Shown: one piece after another, positions 35,345 to 44,895 of the stretch
How the letters are laid out: each line of letters opens with the position of its first letter
How positions within the stretch are numbered: the stretch's first letter is position 1
NCBI RefSeq assembly: GCF_014696135.1
Contig: NZ_JACJPP010000003.1
Coordinates: 1-64,000, forward strand
DNA: 64,000 nt
Source of the DNA: Nodosilinea sp. FACHB-141
Lineage (GTDB): Bacteria; Cyanobacteriota; Cyanobacteriia; Phormidesmidales; Phormidesmidaceae
Reading direction: 5' to 3'
Program-made: the position numbers and the translations under genes
The notes under the pieces: generated by a model
What the model was told of the DNA's origin: nothing
Databases searched by the model: none
Seen by the model: only the letters and a program-made list of their open reading frames with translations

Positions 35345-35737
35345 ATGGCATTTGAATATCCCGAAACCCTAAAGTATCTCGACAGTCACGAATATGCCCG
35401 CGCCGATGACGACGAGGGCATTGTCACCGTGGGGATTACCGCCTTTGCGATCGACCAAATGGGGGACATTGTCTTCTTGGAACTGCCTGAGATCGGTGAC
35501 AGCGTCGAAAAAGGTGAAAAGTTTGGCACGGTGGAGTCGGTCAAGGCGGTAGAAGAGCTGAAATCGCCGGTTTCTGGCGAGGTGCTAGAGCGCAACGAGG
35601 CGCTGGTTGAAGCGCCCGAGCAGATTGGCGATGACCCCTACGGCGACGGCTGGTTGGTTAAAATCAAAGCCACCGACCTCGACGATCTCGATGACGCCCT
35701 CACCGCCGACGAGTACAAAGACCAGGTGGGCGGCTGA
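35345..35737 (+). CDS. gcvH: Glycine cleavage system H protein
   Basis: A 130-residue H protein, the lipoyl carrier that shuttles the aminomethyl group from P to T protein. The lipoylated lysine is in GTVESVKAVEELKSP, and the N-terminal YTDSHEY-like motif appears as YLDSHEYAR. It follows gcvT, as in many genomes. No L or P subunit gene lies nearby. It is acidic and cytoplasmic. Confidence 0.95.
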   Translation: MAFEYPETLKYLDSHEYARADDDEGIVTVGITAFAIDQMGDIVFLELPEIGDSVEKGEKFGTVESVKAVEELKSPVSGEVLERNEALVEAPEQIGDDPYGDGWLVKIKATDLDDLDDALTADEYKDQVGG

Positions 35738-35851
35738 GGCATTGCGTTTATTCAAGACATGGCTATACTAGGGCTGACTTTCACTGCGCCTCTAGCTGGG
35801 CGGGTTTAATCCTTCCATTGGCTAGCAGCGAGCCACTCTCAGGAAGCGGGC

Positions 35852-37843
35852 ATGGCTTCGGACCAAGACACCTCTGAGCGACCAATTTATCCAGGGCCAA
35901 CCCATGGGTCTTCTCGACCTGTGCCGCTGCCCCCGGGGCTCCCCGTTCGCGAGCCAGGGTCGCCTCGCTATGATCCCCTGGCCGAACTGCGGCAGCGGAC
36001 CGATCACGGTGCCGTGGTGGCTCCTGCGGCTCCTGTGCAGCCGCGGCCGCGTCGTGCCCTGGTGCAGCGGCTGGCAAAAACCTGGCCAGTCTGGTCGGTA
36101 GGGGTTCTGGTACTGGTGTCTGGGGTGGGGGCGATGTCGGCCATCAGCCTGTTTCGGATTCCTAACTTGCCTAACTGTCGGGCAATTTTTTGGCCGACCG
36201 CGTCGGCAACGACCCGGTTGCAGTGCGCCGAAGCCTACGCCGAGCAGGCCACGGTGGAGGGTTATTTAGAGGCGATCGCCCTACTGGAATCCCTACCTTC
36301 CGATCACCCGCTGCGAGGCGAGATCGACCTGCGCATTGAAGACTGGTCTGAAAAGATTTTGGCGCTGGCCGAAAACACGTTTCAGGCGGGCGATTTAGCT
36401 GAGGCGATCGCGATCGCCCAGCGCATTCCCAACCACACCGCTGCCGCCCAGCTCGTCAGCCAGCAGGTCAGCGACTGGAACCAGATCTGGAAAGAGGCTG
36501 AAACCATCTACCAGGCCGCTGAGGCTGACCTCAAGGCGCTGGCCTTTCAGGATGCTTTCGCCAAAGCCATTCAGCTGCTAGACGTAGACAACACCCACTG
36601 GCAAACCACCAAATACGACGAGCTGACCGCTAAAATTACCGCCGCCCGCGAAGATCTCAACACGCTGGGCAAGGCCAAAGAGCTAGCCCGTCAGGGTACG
36701 CTCAAAGCCATGCAGGAGGCACTGAAGATCGCCCAGAGCATCGATAGCAAGAGCCCGGTCTACGCTGAGGCGCAGACGGTGATTCGCCAGTTTGGGCGCG
36801 ATCTGCTAGATATGGCTGAATCTGCCCTAGAGCGGCGCGATGCCGAGGCGGCGGGGCAAATGCTAGAGGCAATTCCAGCGGCGCTGAACATGGGAGCCGA
36901 AATTGCTGACATGCGCACGCTGATCGACGCCACCCAGCTATCGTGGCAGGGCGGCATTAGCGGACTGGAGGGAGCCATTGTGCGACTCCAAAGCATTGGG
37001 GCCGATCGCCCCCTCTACAACAAGGCCCAAGGCCTGATGCGTCGCTGGCAGGAGGAAGTAGAGGGGCGATCGCAGCTAGAGTGGGCCCGGCAGGTGGCGA
37101 CCCCCGGCACCATCGCCGACCTCCAGGCCGCCATCATTGAGGCCCAAAAAGTGTCCAGCGCCAACCCCGCCTGGGATGACGCTGAGGATCAAATTAGCCG
37201 CTGGCGGAGTCAGATCGAAACCAGCGAAGATAGGCCTATTCTCAGCCAGGCGCAGCAGCAGGCCCAGGTGGGGGATTTGGCTGGAGCGATCGCCACCGCC
37301 CGTCAGATTGGCTCTGGCCGCGCCCTCTACGACGAAGCCCAGGGAGAGATTAGCCAATGGCGGGCCGACCTCCAGCGGGCCGAAGACGGTCCTCTGCTGG
37401 CCCAAGCTCGCCAGCTCGCCGCCCAGGGTCGATTAGCTGAAGCCGTGGCGGTAGCCTCGCGTATTGGCTCAGGCCGCGCTCTGCACAGCGATGCCCAGGC
37501 CAACATTCAAACCTGGCGAGGTCAGCTCCAGGGGCAGCAGTTGTTACAACAGGCCTACCAGGTGGCTCAGTCGGGTACCGTGGGTGCCCTAGTGGATGCG
37601 ATACGGCTGGCTCAGCAGGTGCCCGAGAGCAGCTCCCAGCGGGCCGAGGCCACCCAAGCTCTCACCCGCTGGAGCTGGGACATTTTGCGCCTAGCCGAAA
37701 CCGAAGCTGTGACCAACCCCAGCCGGGCGATCACCCTAGCCGAAGCCGTGCCCGCCCAAACTGAAGCCTATGCCCAAGCCCAGCTGCGCCTGCGCGAGTG
37801 GCGCGCCGCCCTAGAGCCTCAGGGCGGCATGACTATGCCCTAG
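35852..37843 (+). CDS. Membrane-anchored helical-repeat protein, copy 2
   Basis: This 663-residue protein has a Pro-rich N-terminus, one membrane helix (about 80-105, PVWSVGVLVLVSGVGAMSAI) and then about ten helical repeats of roughly 50-70 residues. The repeat core is A-I-A-x-A-x-x-I-x5-Y-x-E-A-Q-x-x-I-x-x-W; two consecutive copies around residues 485-570 both contain IGSGRAL and are 52 residues apart. It shares layout with 30911-32866. There is no lipobox or enzyme motif. A solenoid scaffold is likely; its partner is unknown. It follows gcvH by 114 bp. Confidence 0.7.
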   Translation: MASDQDTSERPIYPGPTHGSSRPVPLPPGLPVREPGSPRYDPLAELRQRTDHGAVVAPAAPVQPRPRRALVQRLAKTWPVWSVGVLVLVSGVGAMSAISLFRIPNLPNCRAIFWPTASATTRLQCAEAYAEQATVEGYLEAIALLESLPSDHPLRGEIDLRIEDWSEKILALAENTFQAGDLAEAIAIAQRIPNHTAAAQLVSQQVSDWNQIWKEAETIYQAAEADLKALAFQDAFAKAIQLLDVDNTHWQTTKYDELTAKITAAREDLNTLGKAKELARQGTLKAMQEALKIAQSIDSKSPVYAEAQTVIRQFGRDLLDMAESALERRDAEAAGQMLEAIPAALNMGAEIADMRTLIDATQLSWQGGISGLEGAIVRLQSIGADRPLYNKAQGLMRRWQEEVEGRSQLEWARQVATPGTIADLQAAIIEAQKVSSANPAWDDAEDQISRWRSQIETSEDRPILSQAQQQAQVGDLAGAIATARQIGSGRALYDEAQGEISQWRADLQRAEDGPLLAQARQLAAQGRLAEAVAVASRIGSGRALHSDAQANIQTWRGQLQGQQLLQQAYQVAQSGTVGALVDAIRLAQQVPESSSQRAEATQALTRWSWDILRLAETEAVTNPSRAITLAEAVPAQTEAYAQAQLRLREWRAALEPQGGMTMP

Positions 37844-37872
37844 GGTGATTTTTATGAACGATGGCAGTACCC

Positions 37873-37916
37873 TGGGCGGGAGAATCTGTCTGCTAGCAGG
37901 TAGATTCTCCCGCCCA
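37873..37916. terminator. GC-rich 15-bp perfect hairpin
   Basis: TGGGCGGGAGAATCT at 37873-37887 pairs perfectly with AGATTCTCCCGCCCA at 37902-37916, enclosing a loop that itself holds the palindrome CTGCTAGCAG. It begins 30 bp after the stop of copy 2. There is no T-run, so it may act as a mRNA-stabilising stem or a weak terminator. Confidence 0.5.
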
Positions 37917-37984
37917 AGGTCGATCAATCGGGTCCATACTCCACTAAGATTTTTCTAAGCATTCGCGGTTGTTTAGCGCTATCC

Positions 37985-38329
37985 ATGCACGGCTCAATGT
38001 CTGATTCGGAGAAAATTCCAGAGATTCTCAAGCTGATTGACATTCTCGATGGGCTAGAGGCATTAATTGAGAGCGCCCCCAACGAAGACGTGGAGGATGT
38101 TTTAGAAGAGGCGTGGCTACAGATTAGCGACACCTTCCCCGACGACTTTAAAGCGGCTACCCAGCACGATGCCGGGGCTGAGGGGTTGCGGCGCTACCTG
38201 AAGGTGAAAACATTTTTTGAGAACCCCTCTGAACGCTCCATTGGGGCGGCAGAGCTAGAGGAGTATTACCGCAGCTATATTGCCGCCGAAGAGGACGAAG
38301 AACCCACCGACTTTTTCTTTCCAGAGTAG
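37985..38329 (+). CDS. Acidic hypothetical protein
   Basis: A 114-residue acidic, helical, cytoplasmic protein with a clear middle (DGLEALIESAPNEDVEDVL) and a C-terminal D-F-F-F-P-E. An ATG four codons later (37997) is an equally good start. No family was recognised. It ends two bases before the stop of the convergent GGDEF-EAL gene. Confidence 0.6.
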   Translation: MHGSMSDSEKIPEILKLIDILDGLEALIESAPNEDVEDVLEEAWLQISDTFPDDFKAATQHDAGAEGLRRYLKVKTFFENPSERSIGAAELEEYYRSYIAAEEDEEPTDFFFPE

Positions 38330-38331
38330 GG

Positions 38332-40482
38332 CTAGAGTGTAGCCGCAGTGCTAGCGGGTGTCGACAGCAGCAGGGTTTCGGCCTCTTCGGCGGGCAGGGG
38401 TTTGGCAAACCAGTAACCCTGACCTAGCTCGCAGTTTAGGTGTTGCAGGTGGCAGAGCTGGGCTTCGGTTTCGACCCCTTCGGCGATCGCAGCCAGCCCT
38501 AGGCGATTACTCAGCGTAATAATGGTCTCCACAATGTCGGAGTTGCGGCGGTTAGCCTCCATGGCCATGACAAAGGAGCGATCGATCTTGAGAGCGTCGA
38601 CGGGAAGCTGGTGCAGGTAGCTGAGGGATGAATAGCCAGTGCCAAAGTCGTCGATGGTGACGGTAAAGCCGTGGTGTTTGAGCTGCTGCAAAATTGTCAC
38701 CATGGCCTGAATGTCTTCGATCAGGGTGCTTTCGGTGATTTCGAGGTTAAGGTGGTGGCCCTGAAGCCCGGTTTGCCCCAGGATGCGGGTGAGGTCACTG
38801 AGCAGATCGGCGCGCAGTAGGTCTTTAACCGAAAAGTTGACGCTCACCGTCAGATCGGCCCGGTGGGGGTAGAGCTGGTGCCAGATCGCTAGCTGCTGGG
38901 TAGCTTGGGTCAAGACCCAGCGATCGAGGGGGACAATCAGCCCGGTTTCTTCAGCAATGGGGATAAAACTGTCGGGGGAAATGAAGCCGCGAGTGGGGTG
39001 CTGCCACCGCACCAGAGCCTCGAACCCCGAGATCTCCTTGGTCTTGAGCTGAAAAATGGGCTGGTAGTAAAGTACCAGCTGATTTCGATCAATGGCGTCA
39101 CGCAGCTCCTGCTCAAGCTGGAGCCGCTGTAGAGCTTGCAGGTGCATTGACTCGTTAAATACCACGTAACGGCCTCGCCCCTGGGCCTTGGCCCGATACA
39201 TGGCAATATCGGCGTCGCGCAGGGAGTCGGAGGGGCTGTGGTAATCACCCACACCCATCACAATGCCGATGCTGGCGTTGAGAAAGACGTTGTGCCCGCC
39301 CACGGTCAGAGGCACTTGCAGCTCTTGCAGCAGCCGTTCGGCAATGCGCACGGGCTCGTGCAGGGTGTCGATGTCTTCGAGCAGCAGCACAAACTCGTCA
39401 CCCCCGAGACGAGCGGCTAGATCACTAGTGCGAATCAGCGATCGCAGCTTCTGGGCCACCACCACCAGCACCTCATCCCCCGTCAGGTGGCCGAGGCTGT
39501 CGTTAATCACCTTGAAGTGATCTAAATCGAGGAACAGGACCGCAAACTGGCGCTGGCTACCGCGCCGGCAGCGCTGAATGGCCAGTTCAAGCCGCTGCAT
39601 CAAAAAGTTGCGGTTGGGCAGCTGGGTGAGGGCATCGTGAAGGCTGTTAAACAGCATCTGATCGGCCACGCGGCGGTGCTCGGCCTCGGCCAGCCGCCGC
39701 TCGGTGATGTCGGTATAGGTGCCGCTCATGCGCAGGGGGCGGCGAGCGTCATCCCACTCGACGACTTTGCCCCGGTCGAGCACCCACACCCAGTGGCCCT
39801 GGCGGTGGCGCAGCCGAAACTCGCAGTTGTAGGCGGGGGTGTCGCCCTCAAAGTGGCGCTGCAGAGCGACCTTTTTGTGGCGCCAGTCGTCGGGGTGGAC
39901 AAAACGCTGCCAGGTGTCGATACGGGCCGGGCCGAGGTCATCGGTGCTGTAGCCCATCAGTGCAGCACAGCGATCGCTGGTCCAGACTTCCCCGGTTTGC
40001 ACCTGCCAATCCCAGATGCCAATGCCAGAGCCCTCGATGGCCAGGTGCAGCAGCTCGCGGGTGCGATCGAGTTCGGTCATGGCTGCCCGGCGATCGCGGC
40101 GGCTGTGGGCCTCGCGCACCTCGCGCCGCACTGCCTCGGCCAGGCGAGAAAGATTGTCTTTCATCACGTAGTCGTGGGCTCCGGCCCGCATCATGGTGAC
40201 GGCGGTGGCCTCCCCCACGGTGCCCGAGATCACGATAAACGGCAGATCGCAGGGGCTTTGCTGCAGTATCTCCAGAGCGGCGGGGGCGTTGAACTGGGGC
40301 AGCTGATAGTCAGACAGCACCACATCCCAGTCCTCAGCCTCCAGGGCAGCGCGAAAGTCGTCTGCCGTTTGCACCTGCACCCAGCTAGGAGCGAACCCCG
40401 CCCGCCGTAGCTCGCGCAGCAGCAGCAGCAGATCGTCGTCAGAATCTTCTACAATTAGCGCCCGTAGGGGTTCAGCAGTCAT
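38332..40482 (-). CDS. Receiver-PAS-GGDEF-EAL c-di-GMP protein
   Basis: This 716-residue protein has a receiver domain (1-125; phospho-acceptor Asp in VLSDYQLP), a PAS/PAC domain (about 145-275, ending GTYTDITERR), GGDEF (motif near 357-361, with an R-T-S-D I-site five residues before) and EAL (motif FEALVRW near 486). Both cyclase and phosphodiesterase motifs look intact, so it may be bifunctional or switch with phosphorylation. It overlaps the receiver gene before it by four bases. With the kinase further upstream it forms a phosphorelay that ends in c-di-GMP control. Confidence 0.93.
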   Translation of the reverse strand: MTAEPLRALIVEDSDDDLLLLLRELRRAGFAPSWVQVQTADDFRAALEAEDWDVVLSDYQLPQFNAPAALEILQQSPCDLPFIVISGTVGEATAVTMMRAGAHDYVMKDNLSRLAEAVRREVREAHSRRDRRAAMTELDRTRELLHLAIEGSGIGIWDWQVQTGEVWTSDRCAALMGYSTDDLGPARIDTWQRFVHPDDWRHKKVALQRHFEGDTPAYNCEFRLRHRQGHWVWVLDRGKVVEWDDARRPLRMSGTYTDITERRLAEAEHRRVADQMLFNSLHDALTQLPNRNFLMQRLELAIQRCRRGSQRQFAVLFLDLDHFKVINDSLGHLTGDEVLVVVAQKLRSLIRTSDLAARLGGDEFVLLLEDIDTLHEPVRIAERLLQELQVPLTVGGHNVFLNASIGIVMGVGDYHSPSDSLRDADIAMYRAKAQGRGRYVVFNESMHLQALQRLQLEQELRDAIDRNQLVLYYQPIFQLKTKEISGFEALVRWQHPTRGFISPDSFIPIAEETGLIVPLDRWVLTQATQQLAIWHQLYPHRADLTVSVNFSVKDLLRADLLSDLTRILGQTGLQGHHLNLEITESTLIEDIQAMVTILQQLKHHGFTVTIDDFGTGYSSLSYLHQLPVDALKIDRSFVMAMEANRRNSDIVETIITLSNRLGLAAIAEGVETEAQLCHLQHLNCELGQGYWFAKPLPAEEAETLLLSTPASTAATL

Positions 40483-40901
40483 GGCAGAGTGGGAGGCAGC
40501 TCACTTATCAATGCCCAATAGAGGCCGAGCTGGCGCACGGCTTCGGTAAACTCGTCAATATTGACGGGCTTGCGAACGTAGCTGTTCGCTCCCAGGCTGT
40601 AGCTTTCAATGATATCCCGGTCTTCGCTAGACGAGGTGAGGATGACGACCGGCAGCAGTCGGGTGCGATCGCTGGATCGGATTTGCCGCAGCACCTCTAA
40701 CCCGTCGATCTTAGGCAATTTGAGATCGAGCAGCACCACACAGGGCAGCAAGGTTGAGTCCAACACCTGCCGCAAGGCCTCTTCGCCGTTGCGAGCAACC
40801 ACAATGGGGTTAGCTAGGTGGCCCTGGCGCAGGGCGCGCAGGGTAAGGCGCTCATCGTCAGGGTTGTCTTCCACCAGTAGAATCGGGCGCAGCGCCGTCA
40901 T
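40479..40901 (-). CDS. Rcp1-like single-domain response regulator
   Basis: A 140-residue CheY-like receiver of the Rcp1 subfamily, which partners phytochrome-type kinases in cyanobacteria. The acidic residues are in LLVEDNPDDE, the phospho-acceptor in VVLLDLKLPKIDGLEV, and the conserved Lys in VRKPVNIDEF. The ATG at 40901 lies inside the end of the kinase gene with a 4-bp overlap, and its stop overlaps the next gene by four bases. It probably carries phosphate between the kinase and other partners. It has no output domain. Confidence 0.93.
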   Translation of the reverse strand: MTALRPILLVEDNPDDERLTLRALRQGHLANPIVVARNGEEALRQVLDSTLLPCVVLLDLKLPKIDGLEVLRQIRSSDRTRLLPVVILTSSSEDRDIIESYSLGANSYVRKPVNIDEFTEAVRQLGLYWALISELPPTLP

Positions 40902-43900
40902 GGCTGCACCTCTGCTCCTAAGCCCCCCGGCAGGGTGAAGTAGAAGGTGGCCCCCTGCTCGACGGCAGCTTCCGCCCAAACCCGCCCGCCCTGGCGGTGA
41001 ATCGCTCGCTGCACCGTCGCCAGGCCAATGCCGGTGCCGGGAAACTCGTCGGTGTTGTGCAGGCGCTGAAACACGCCAAACAGCTTGTCGGCGTAGGCCA
41101 TGTCAAACCCGGCGCCGTTGTCGCGCAGGTAGTAGACGGGCTCACCCTGCTGCCTTTCAAGCCCAAACTCAATGCAGGCGCTGGGCTGCTGGGCCGTAAA
41201 TTTCCAGGCGTTTTGCACCAGGTTGGCGATCGCCACCCGCATCAGCGTTGGGTCGGCGGTTACGGTGAGGGCGGGGGCAATGGTGACGGTGACGGTGCGA
41301 TCGGCATCCACCCTTTGAAGTTCATCGATCTGCTCCTGCACCAGGGCACTGAGGTCAACGGACCGGTAGGTCATGGCCTGACGCGACACCCGCGACAGCC
41401 GCAGCAGATCGTCAATCAGCTGCCCCATGCGGCCGACATTGTGACGAATGCGATCGAAATAATCTCGTCCCTCTTCTCCAAACTGGTCACCGTAGTCTTC
41501 GACTAGGGCGCGGCTAAACCCGTCAATCGCCCGCAGCGGAGCGCGCAGGTCGTGGGAGACCGAGTAGGCAAAGGCCTCGAGCTCGTGGTTCGAGGCTTCG
41601 AGCTGGGCGGTAGTGCGCAGCAGATGCTGCTCAGCCTGCTTGGCCTCGGTAATGTCGGCGTTGGTCCCAATCATGCGCACGGGTCGACCGTTAGAGTCGT
41701 ACTGGGCTACGGCAGTGGCTCTGATCCAGCGGAGTTCGCCGTTACCCCGGTCAATGCGAAACTCAAGGGTGGGCGGGGAATCGCCCTCCAGAATACGGGC
41801 AAAGACAACATCCATCCAATTCCTATCTTCGCTATGAATGCAGTGGCGCCAATCTTGAAGAGTCAGCCCTGGCTCTCTAGGGGTAAGGCTATACATGGCA
41901 TACATGCGTTGATCCCAACTGACCTGTTCACTCATCAGATCCAGCTCCCAGCTGCCCAATTTGCTCGACTCTAGGGCCAAAGACAGCCGTAGGGACAGCT
42001 CTTGCCGTTGAGTCTCTGCCCGCTTTTTCTCAGTAATGTCGTAGTTGATACCTACCATGCTCAGGGGCTGCCCCTTGGGGGTGCGATAGACCAATGCGCT
42101 GGCCTTAATCCAACGCAGTTCGCCGTCCCTGCGACAGATGCGAAACTCACCGTCATAGGGGGCGCCAGTTTCGAGGGCGGCCTGGAGGGCCGCTTCTACC
42201 AACTGCAGATCGTCGCTGTGAACCCGACTGCGCCAGTCTTGGTAAGTAGTAGGCCGTTCCTCATCAAAGTCATATAGCTCGATCAGGCGCTGATCCCAAG
42301 TAATGGCATTGGTGACGACATTCCAGTCCCAACAGCCAAAACTCCCCGATTCTAAGGCCAGCGTTAACCGGGCTGAGAGGTCCTCAAGCTCAACGGTGGC
42401 CTGTTTCTGGTCGGTAATGTCGTAGTTGATGCCCACCATGGCCAGGGCTTCTCCAGCGGGCGATCGCTGCACCATAGCTGCGGCGCGTACCCACCGCAGC
42501 TCCCCGTCAGGACGGTAAAACCGAAACTCGATGTCGTAGGGCAAGCCGTCTTCCAAGGCTTGGTGGATAGCTGCCTCGACGGTAGGCCAGTCGCCGCCAT
42601 ACACGCGGCTAGCCCAGTCGTCGAAGACAGCGGCTCGACCCAGGTCTTCGAAACCCCAAATTTCGTACATGCGCTGATCCCAGCGGACCGCTTGGTGGAG
42701 ATCCCAGCCCCAGGTGCCAATGCGCCCTGACTCTAGGGCCAGCGACAGCCGCAGCGATAGGTCTTGCAGCTGGGTTTCGGCCCGCTGGCGCTCGGCCTCG
42801 CTGTGTTTGCGATCGCTAATGTCTTGCACGGTGCCGGTCAAGTGGGTGAGCTGGCCAGCGCTGTCCACCAAGGCTTCGCCCTTGGCGTGGATGTAGCCCT
42901 CGCTGCCATCGGCGCGCACAATGCGAAATTCGTCGTCGTAGGGCTGGTGGGTCGTCAGGGTCGCCTCTACGGTCTGGCGGTGGCGGTTTTGATCGTCTGG
43001 ATGGAAGCAGCTTTGCAACGCCTCAAAACTGGGGGGGCTGACCCCTATTTCTAGGCCAAAAATGCGGTAGACCTGCTCTGACCAGACGATGCGATCGGTG
43101 GCCACTTCAAACTCCCAGCTACCCAGGTTACCAATGCGCTGAGCTTCCTGAAGATGAACTCGACTTTTTCTCAGCTGTGCGTCGGTCTGCTTTAGCTGGG
43201 TGATGTCAACGTGGCAGCCTACCATCTGTAGGGGATGACCGGCGTCATCCCAGGCAATCACCTGGCCAGCGCAGATCACCCAAACAATCGAACCGTCCTT
43301 GTGGCGATAGCGCACTTCATTGTAGTAAGGCACCTCGCCGTGGCTCTGAATATGTTGATTGAAATTGTCTAGGGTGGGGGGCAAATCCTCGGGCAAAATC
43401 AGGGTTTGCCAAGTGTCGATGGCGTCAGACAATTCGTGGTCGGCGTAGCCAAACATGCGCTTGAGGCTAGGGCTCATATAGGCGGTGTTGGCGACGAAAT
43501 CGATATCCCAATAGCCCGCCAAAACTGACTCTAGGATGCGTTCTAGCAGCGCTAGCTCGTGGCGCAGCTGCTCGGTTTTTTGACGACTGGCGGCGGCGGC
43601 TTTGCGATCGCTAATATCCGTAAAATAGACCGTGGTGCCCTTGCTGTCGGGATAGAGCCGCATCTCAAACCAGCTGTCTAAGGGCGGAAAGTAGTACTCC
43701 AAGAACTCGGGCTGCTGCTGCTCAATGGTGCGGTGATAGACCTGGTAAATGGGGGTATCCACCGCCTCAGGGAACTCGTCCCAAACGTGGTTGCCAAGGA
43801 TCTTTAGCGCCGATCGTCCCAGGATTTGCTCGCCGCTAGGGTTGAGGTACACGCAGCGCGAATCGCGGTCAAAGGCGATGATGCCGTCGTTGATGCGGTC

Positions 43901-44821
43901 AAACACGCGGACTAGCCCGTCTCGCGCCGCCTGAGCTTCGTGCTGGGCCGTCTGGGCCTCGGTGAGCAGTCGCTGCTGGGTCTGCTGGGCCACCACGCGA
44001 TCGCTAATATCGCGCGAAATGCACAGCAGCGACTCGATCTGTCCCGACTCCGACCACTCGGGGGCGATCGCCATCTCGAAGTGCCGCCAGCCGCTAGCTG
44101 TCGGGGTGGTGAATTCAATCGACTGCTTCTCTCCGGTAGCTAGCACCACGGCCGCCGCCGCTTCCCAGGCGTTGACCATGGCGTTGTCAAAACCGAGATC
44201 GCGGCAGGTTTTGCCCAAGAAGGCGGCCGCATCCATACCCAAAATTCTGGTTAGCGCCGGGCTGACGTAGAGGTGGCGCAGGTCGCAATCGAACCGCTCA
44301 ATAATATCGGGGGAGTTTTCGACCAGATTTTGGTAATGCTGACGAGCTTTATCCGGGGTATCGGATAAAGCTCGCTGCGATCCTAGGCCAACTTTCTTCA
44401 ACCTGGCCCAGAGATCTTCCGGGGTGAAGTCCTCGGTAAAGAGGTAGTCAGCGGCCCCGAGCTTCATTGCCTCTAGGGCAGTGCGCTCCTGCCCAGGCCC
44501 AACCAGCACCACCACAGGCAGGGGACGCTGCTGGCATTCGCCCAGGGCGCTCAAAAATGTTAGCCCGCTGCCTGCGGCCCAGGCTAAGTCTAGGACGGCC
44601 CAGTCTGCCCTACCGGTGAGCCACAGGTCCAAAGCTTGGGTGAGCGTAGCGGCCTCGATCAGGGTAAAGGCGGGTGGGGCGATCGCAGCGGGCGGGTTAA
44701 ACCGGGTGCGTTCAGATCCGTCCGCAACCAGTAGCAGCAGGCTCACTGGGTCACGCGGTGCCGCTTCTTGGTGCAAAAGGCCTTCTTCTGTAATTGGGGT
44801 CTGAGACCAAAGCTGGCCCAT
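40898..44821 (-). CDS. Multi-PAS hybrid-type histidine kinase
   Basis: A 1307-residue soluble sensor kinase. Residues about 25-140 form a receiver-like domain that keeps the central Asp (VLDLAW) but lost the acidic pair (VADGSE), so it may be a pseudo-receiver. Seven PAS domains follow (about 155-1060). The last three start with nearly the same phrase, LALES-x-x-x-G-x-W, and seem to be tandem duplications. The HisKA motif SHDLRAPLRAI contains H1090, and the ATPase has N, G1 (DNGAGFDM) and G2 (GTGIGLATV) boxes. The C-terminal part resembles cyanobacterial phytochrome kinases. No chromophore Cys or GAF domain was seen. I chose ATG 44821 over a TTG at 44836. Confidence 0.92.
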   Translation of the reverse strand: MGQLWSQTPITEEGLLHQEAAPRDPVSLLLLVADGSERTRFNPPAAIAPPAFTLIEAATLTQALDLWLTGRADWAVLDLAWAAGSGLTFLSALGECQQRPLPVVVLVGPGQERTALEAMKLGAADYLFTEDFTPEDLWARLKKVGLGSQRALSDTPDKARQHYQNLVENSPDIIERFDCDLRHLYVSPALTRILGMDAAAFLGKTCRDLGFDNAMVNAWEAAAAVVLATGEKQSIEFTTPTASGWRHFEMAIAPEWSESGQIESLLCISRDISDRVVAQQTQQRLLTEAQTAQHEAQAARDGLVRVFDRINDGIIAFDRDSRCVYLNPSGEQILGRSALKILGNHVWDEFPEAVDTPIYQVYHRTIEQQQPEFLEYYFPPLDSWFEMRLYPDSKGTTVYFTDISDRKAAAASRQKTEQLRHELALLERILESVLAGYWDIDFVANTAYMSPSLKRMFGYADHELSDAIDTWQTLILPEDLPPTLDNFNQHIQSHGEVPYYNEVRYRHKDGSIVWVICAGQVIAWDDAGHPLQMVGCHVDITQLKQTDAQLRKSRVHLQEAQRIGNLGSWEFEVATDRIVWSEQVYRIFGLEIGVSPPSFEALQSCFHPDDQNRHRQTVEATLTTHQPYDDEFRIVRADGSEGYIHAKGEALVDSAGQLTHLTGTVQDISDRKHSEAERQRAETQLQDLSLRLSLALESGRIGTWGWDLHQAVRWDQRMYEIWGFEDLGRAAVFDDWASRVYGGDWPTVEAAIHQALEDGLPYDIEFRFYRPDGELRWVRAAAMVQRSPAGEALAMVGINYDITDQKQATVELEDLSARLTLALESGSFGCWDWNVVTNAITWDQRLIELYDFDEERPTTYQDWRSRVHSDDLQLVEAALQAALETGAPYDGEFRICRRDGELRWIKASALVYRTPKGQPLSMVGINYDITEKKRAETQRQELSLRLSLALESSKLGSWELDLMSEQVSWDQRMYAMYSLTPREPGLTLQDWRHCIHSEDRNWMDVVFARILEGDSPPTLEFRIDRGNGELRWIRATAVAQYDSNGRPVRMIGTNADITEAKQAEQHLLRTTAQLEASNHELEAFAYSVSHDLRAPLRAIDGFSRALVEDYGDQFGEEGRDYFDRIRHNVGRMGQLIDDLLRLSRVSRQAMTYRSVDLSALVQEQIDELQRVDADRTVTVTIAPALTVTADPTLMRVAIANLVQNAWKFTAQQPSACIEFGLERQQGEPVYYLRDNGAGFDMAYADKLFGVFQRLHNTDEFPGTGIGLATVQRAIHRQGGRVWAEAAVEQGATFYFTLPGGLGAEVQP

Positions 44822-44895
44822 AGCACAACGCCACAACTGAGCAGAGCAACAATCAACTCTGGGGGATGATCGATCTACTGTTTAAACTACCCTGA

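Noticed and set aside
39637..40410. A 257-codon plus-strand frame over the receiver-PAS-GGDEF-EAL gene
   Set aside because: Antisense shadow of a high-confidence gene.
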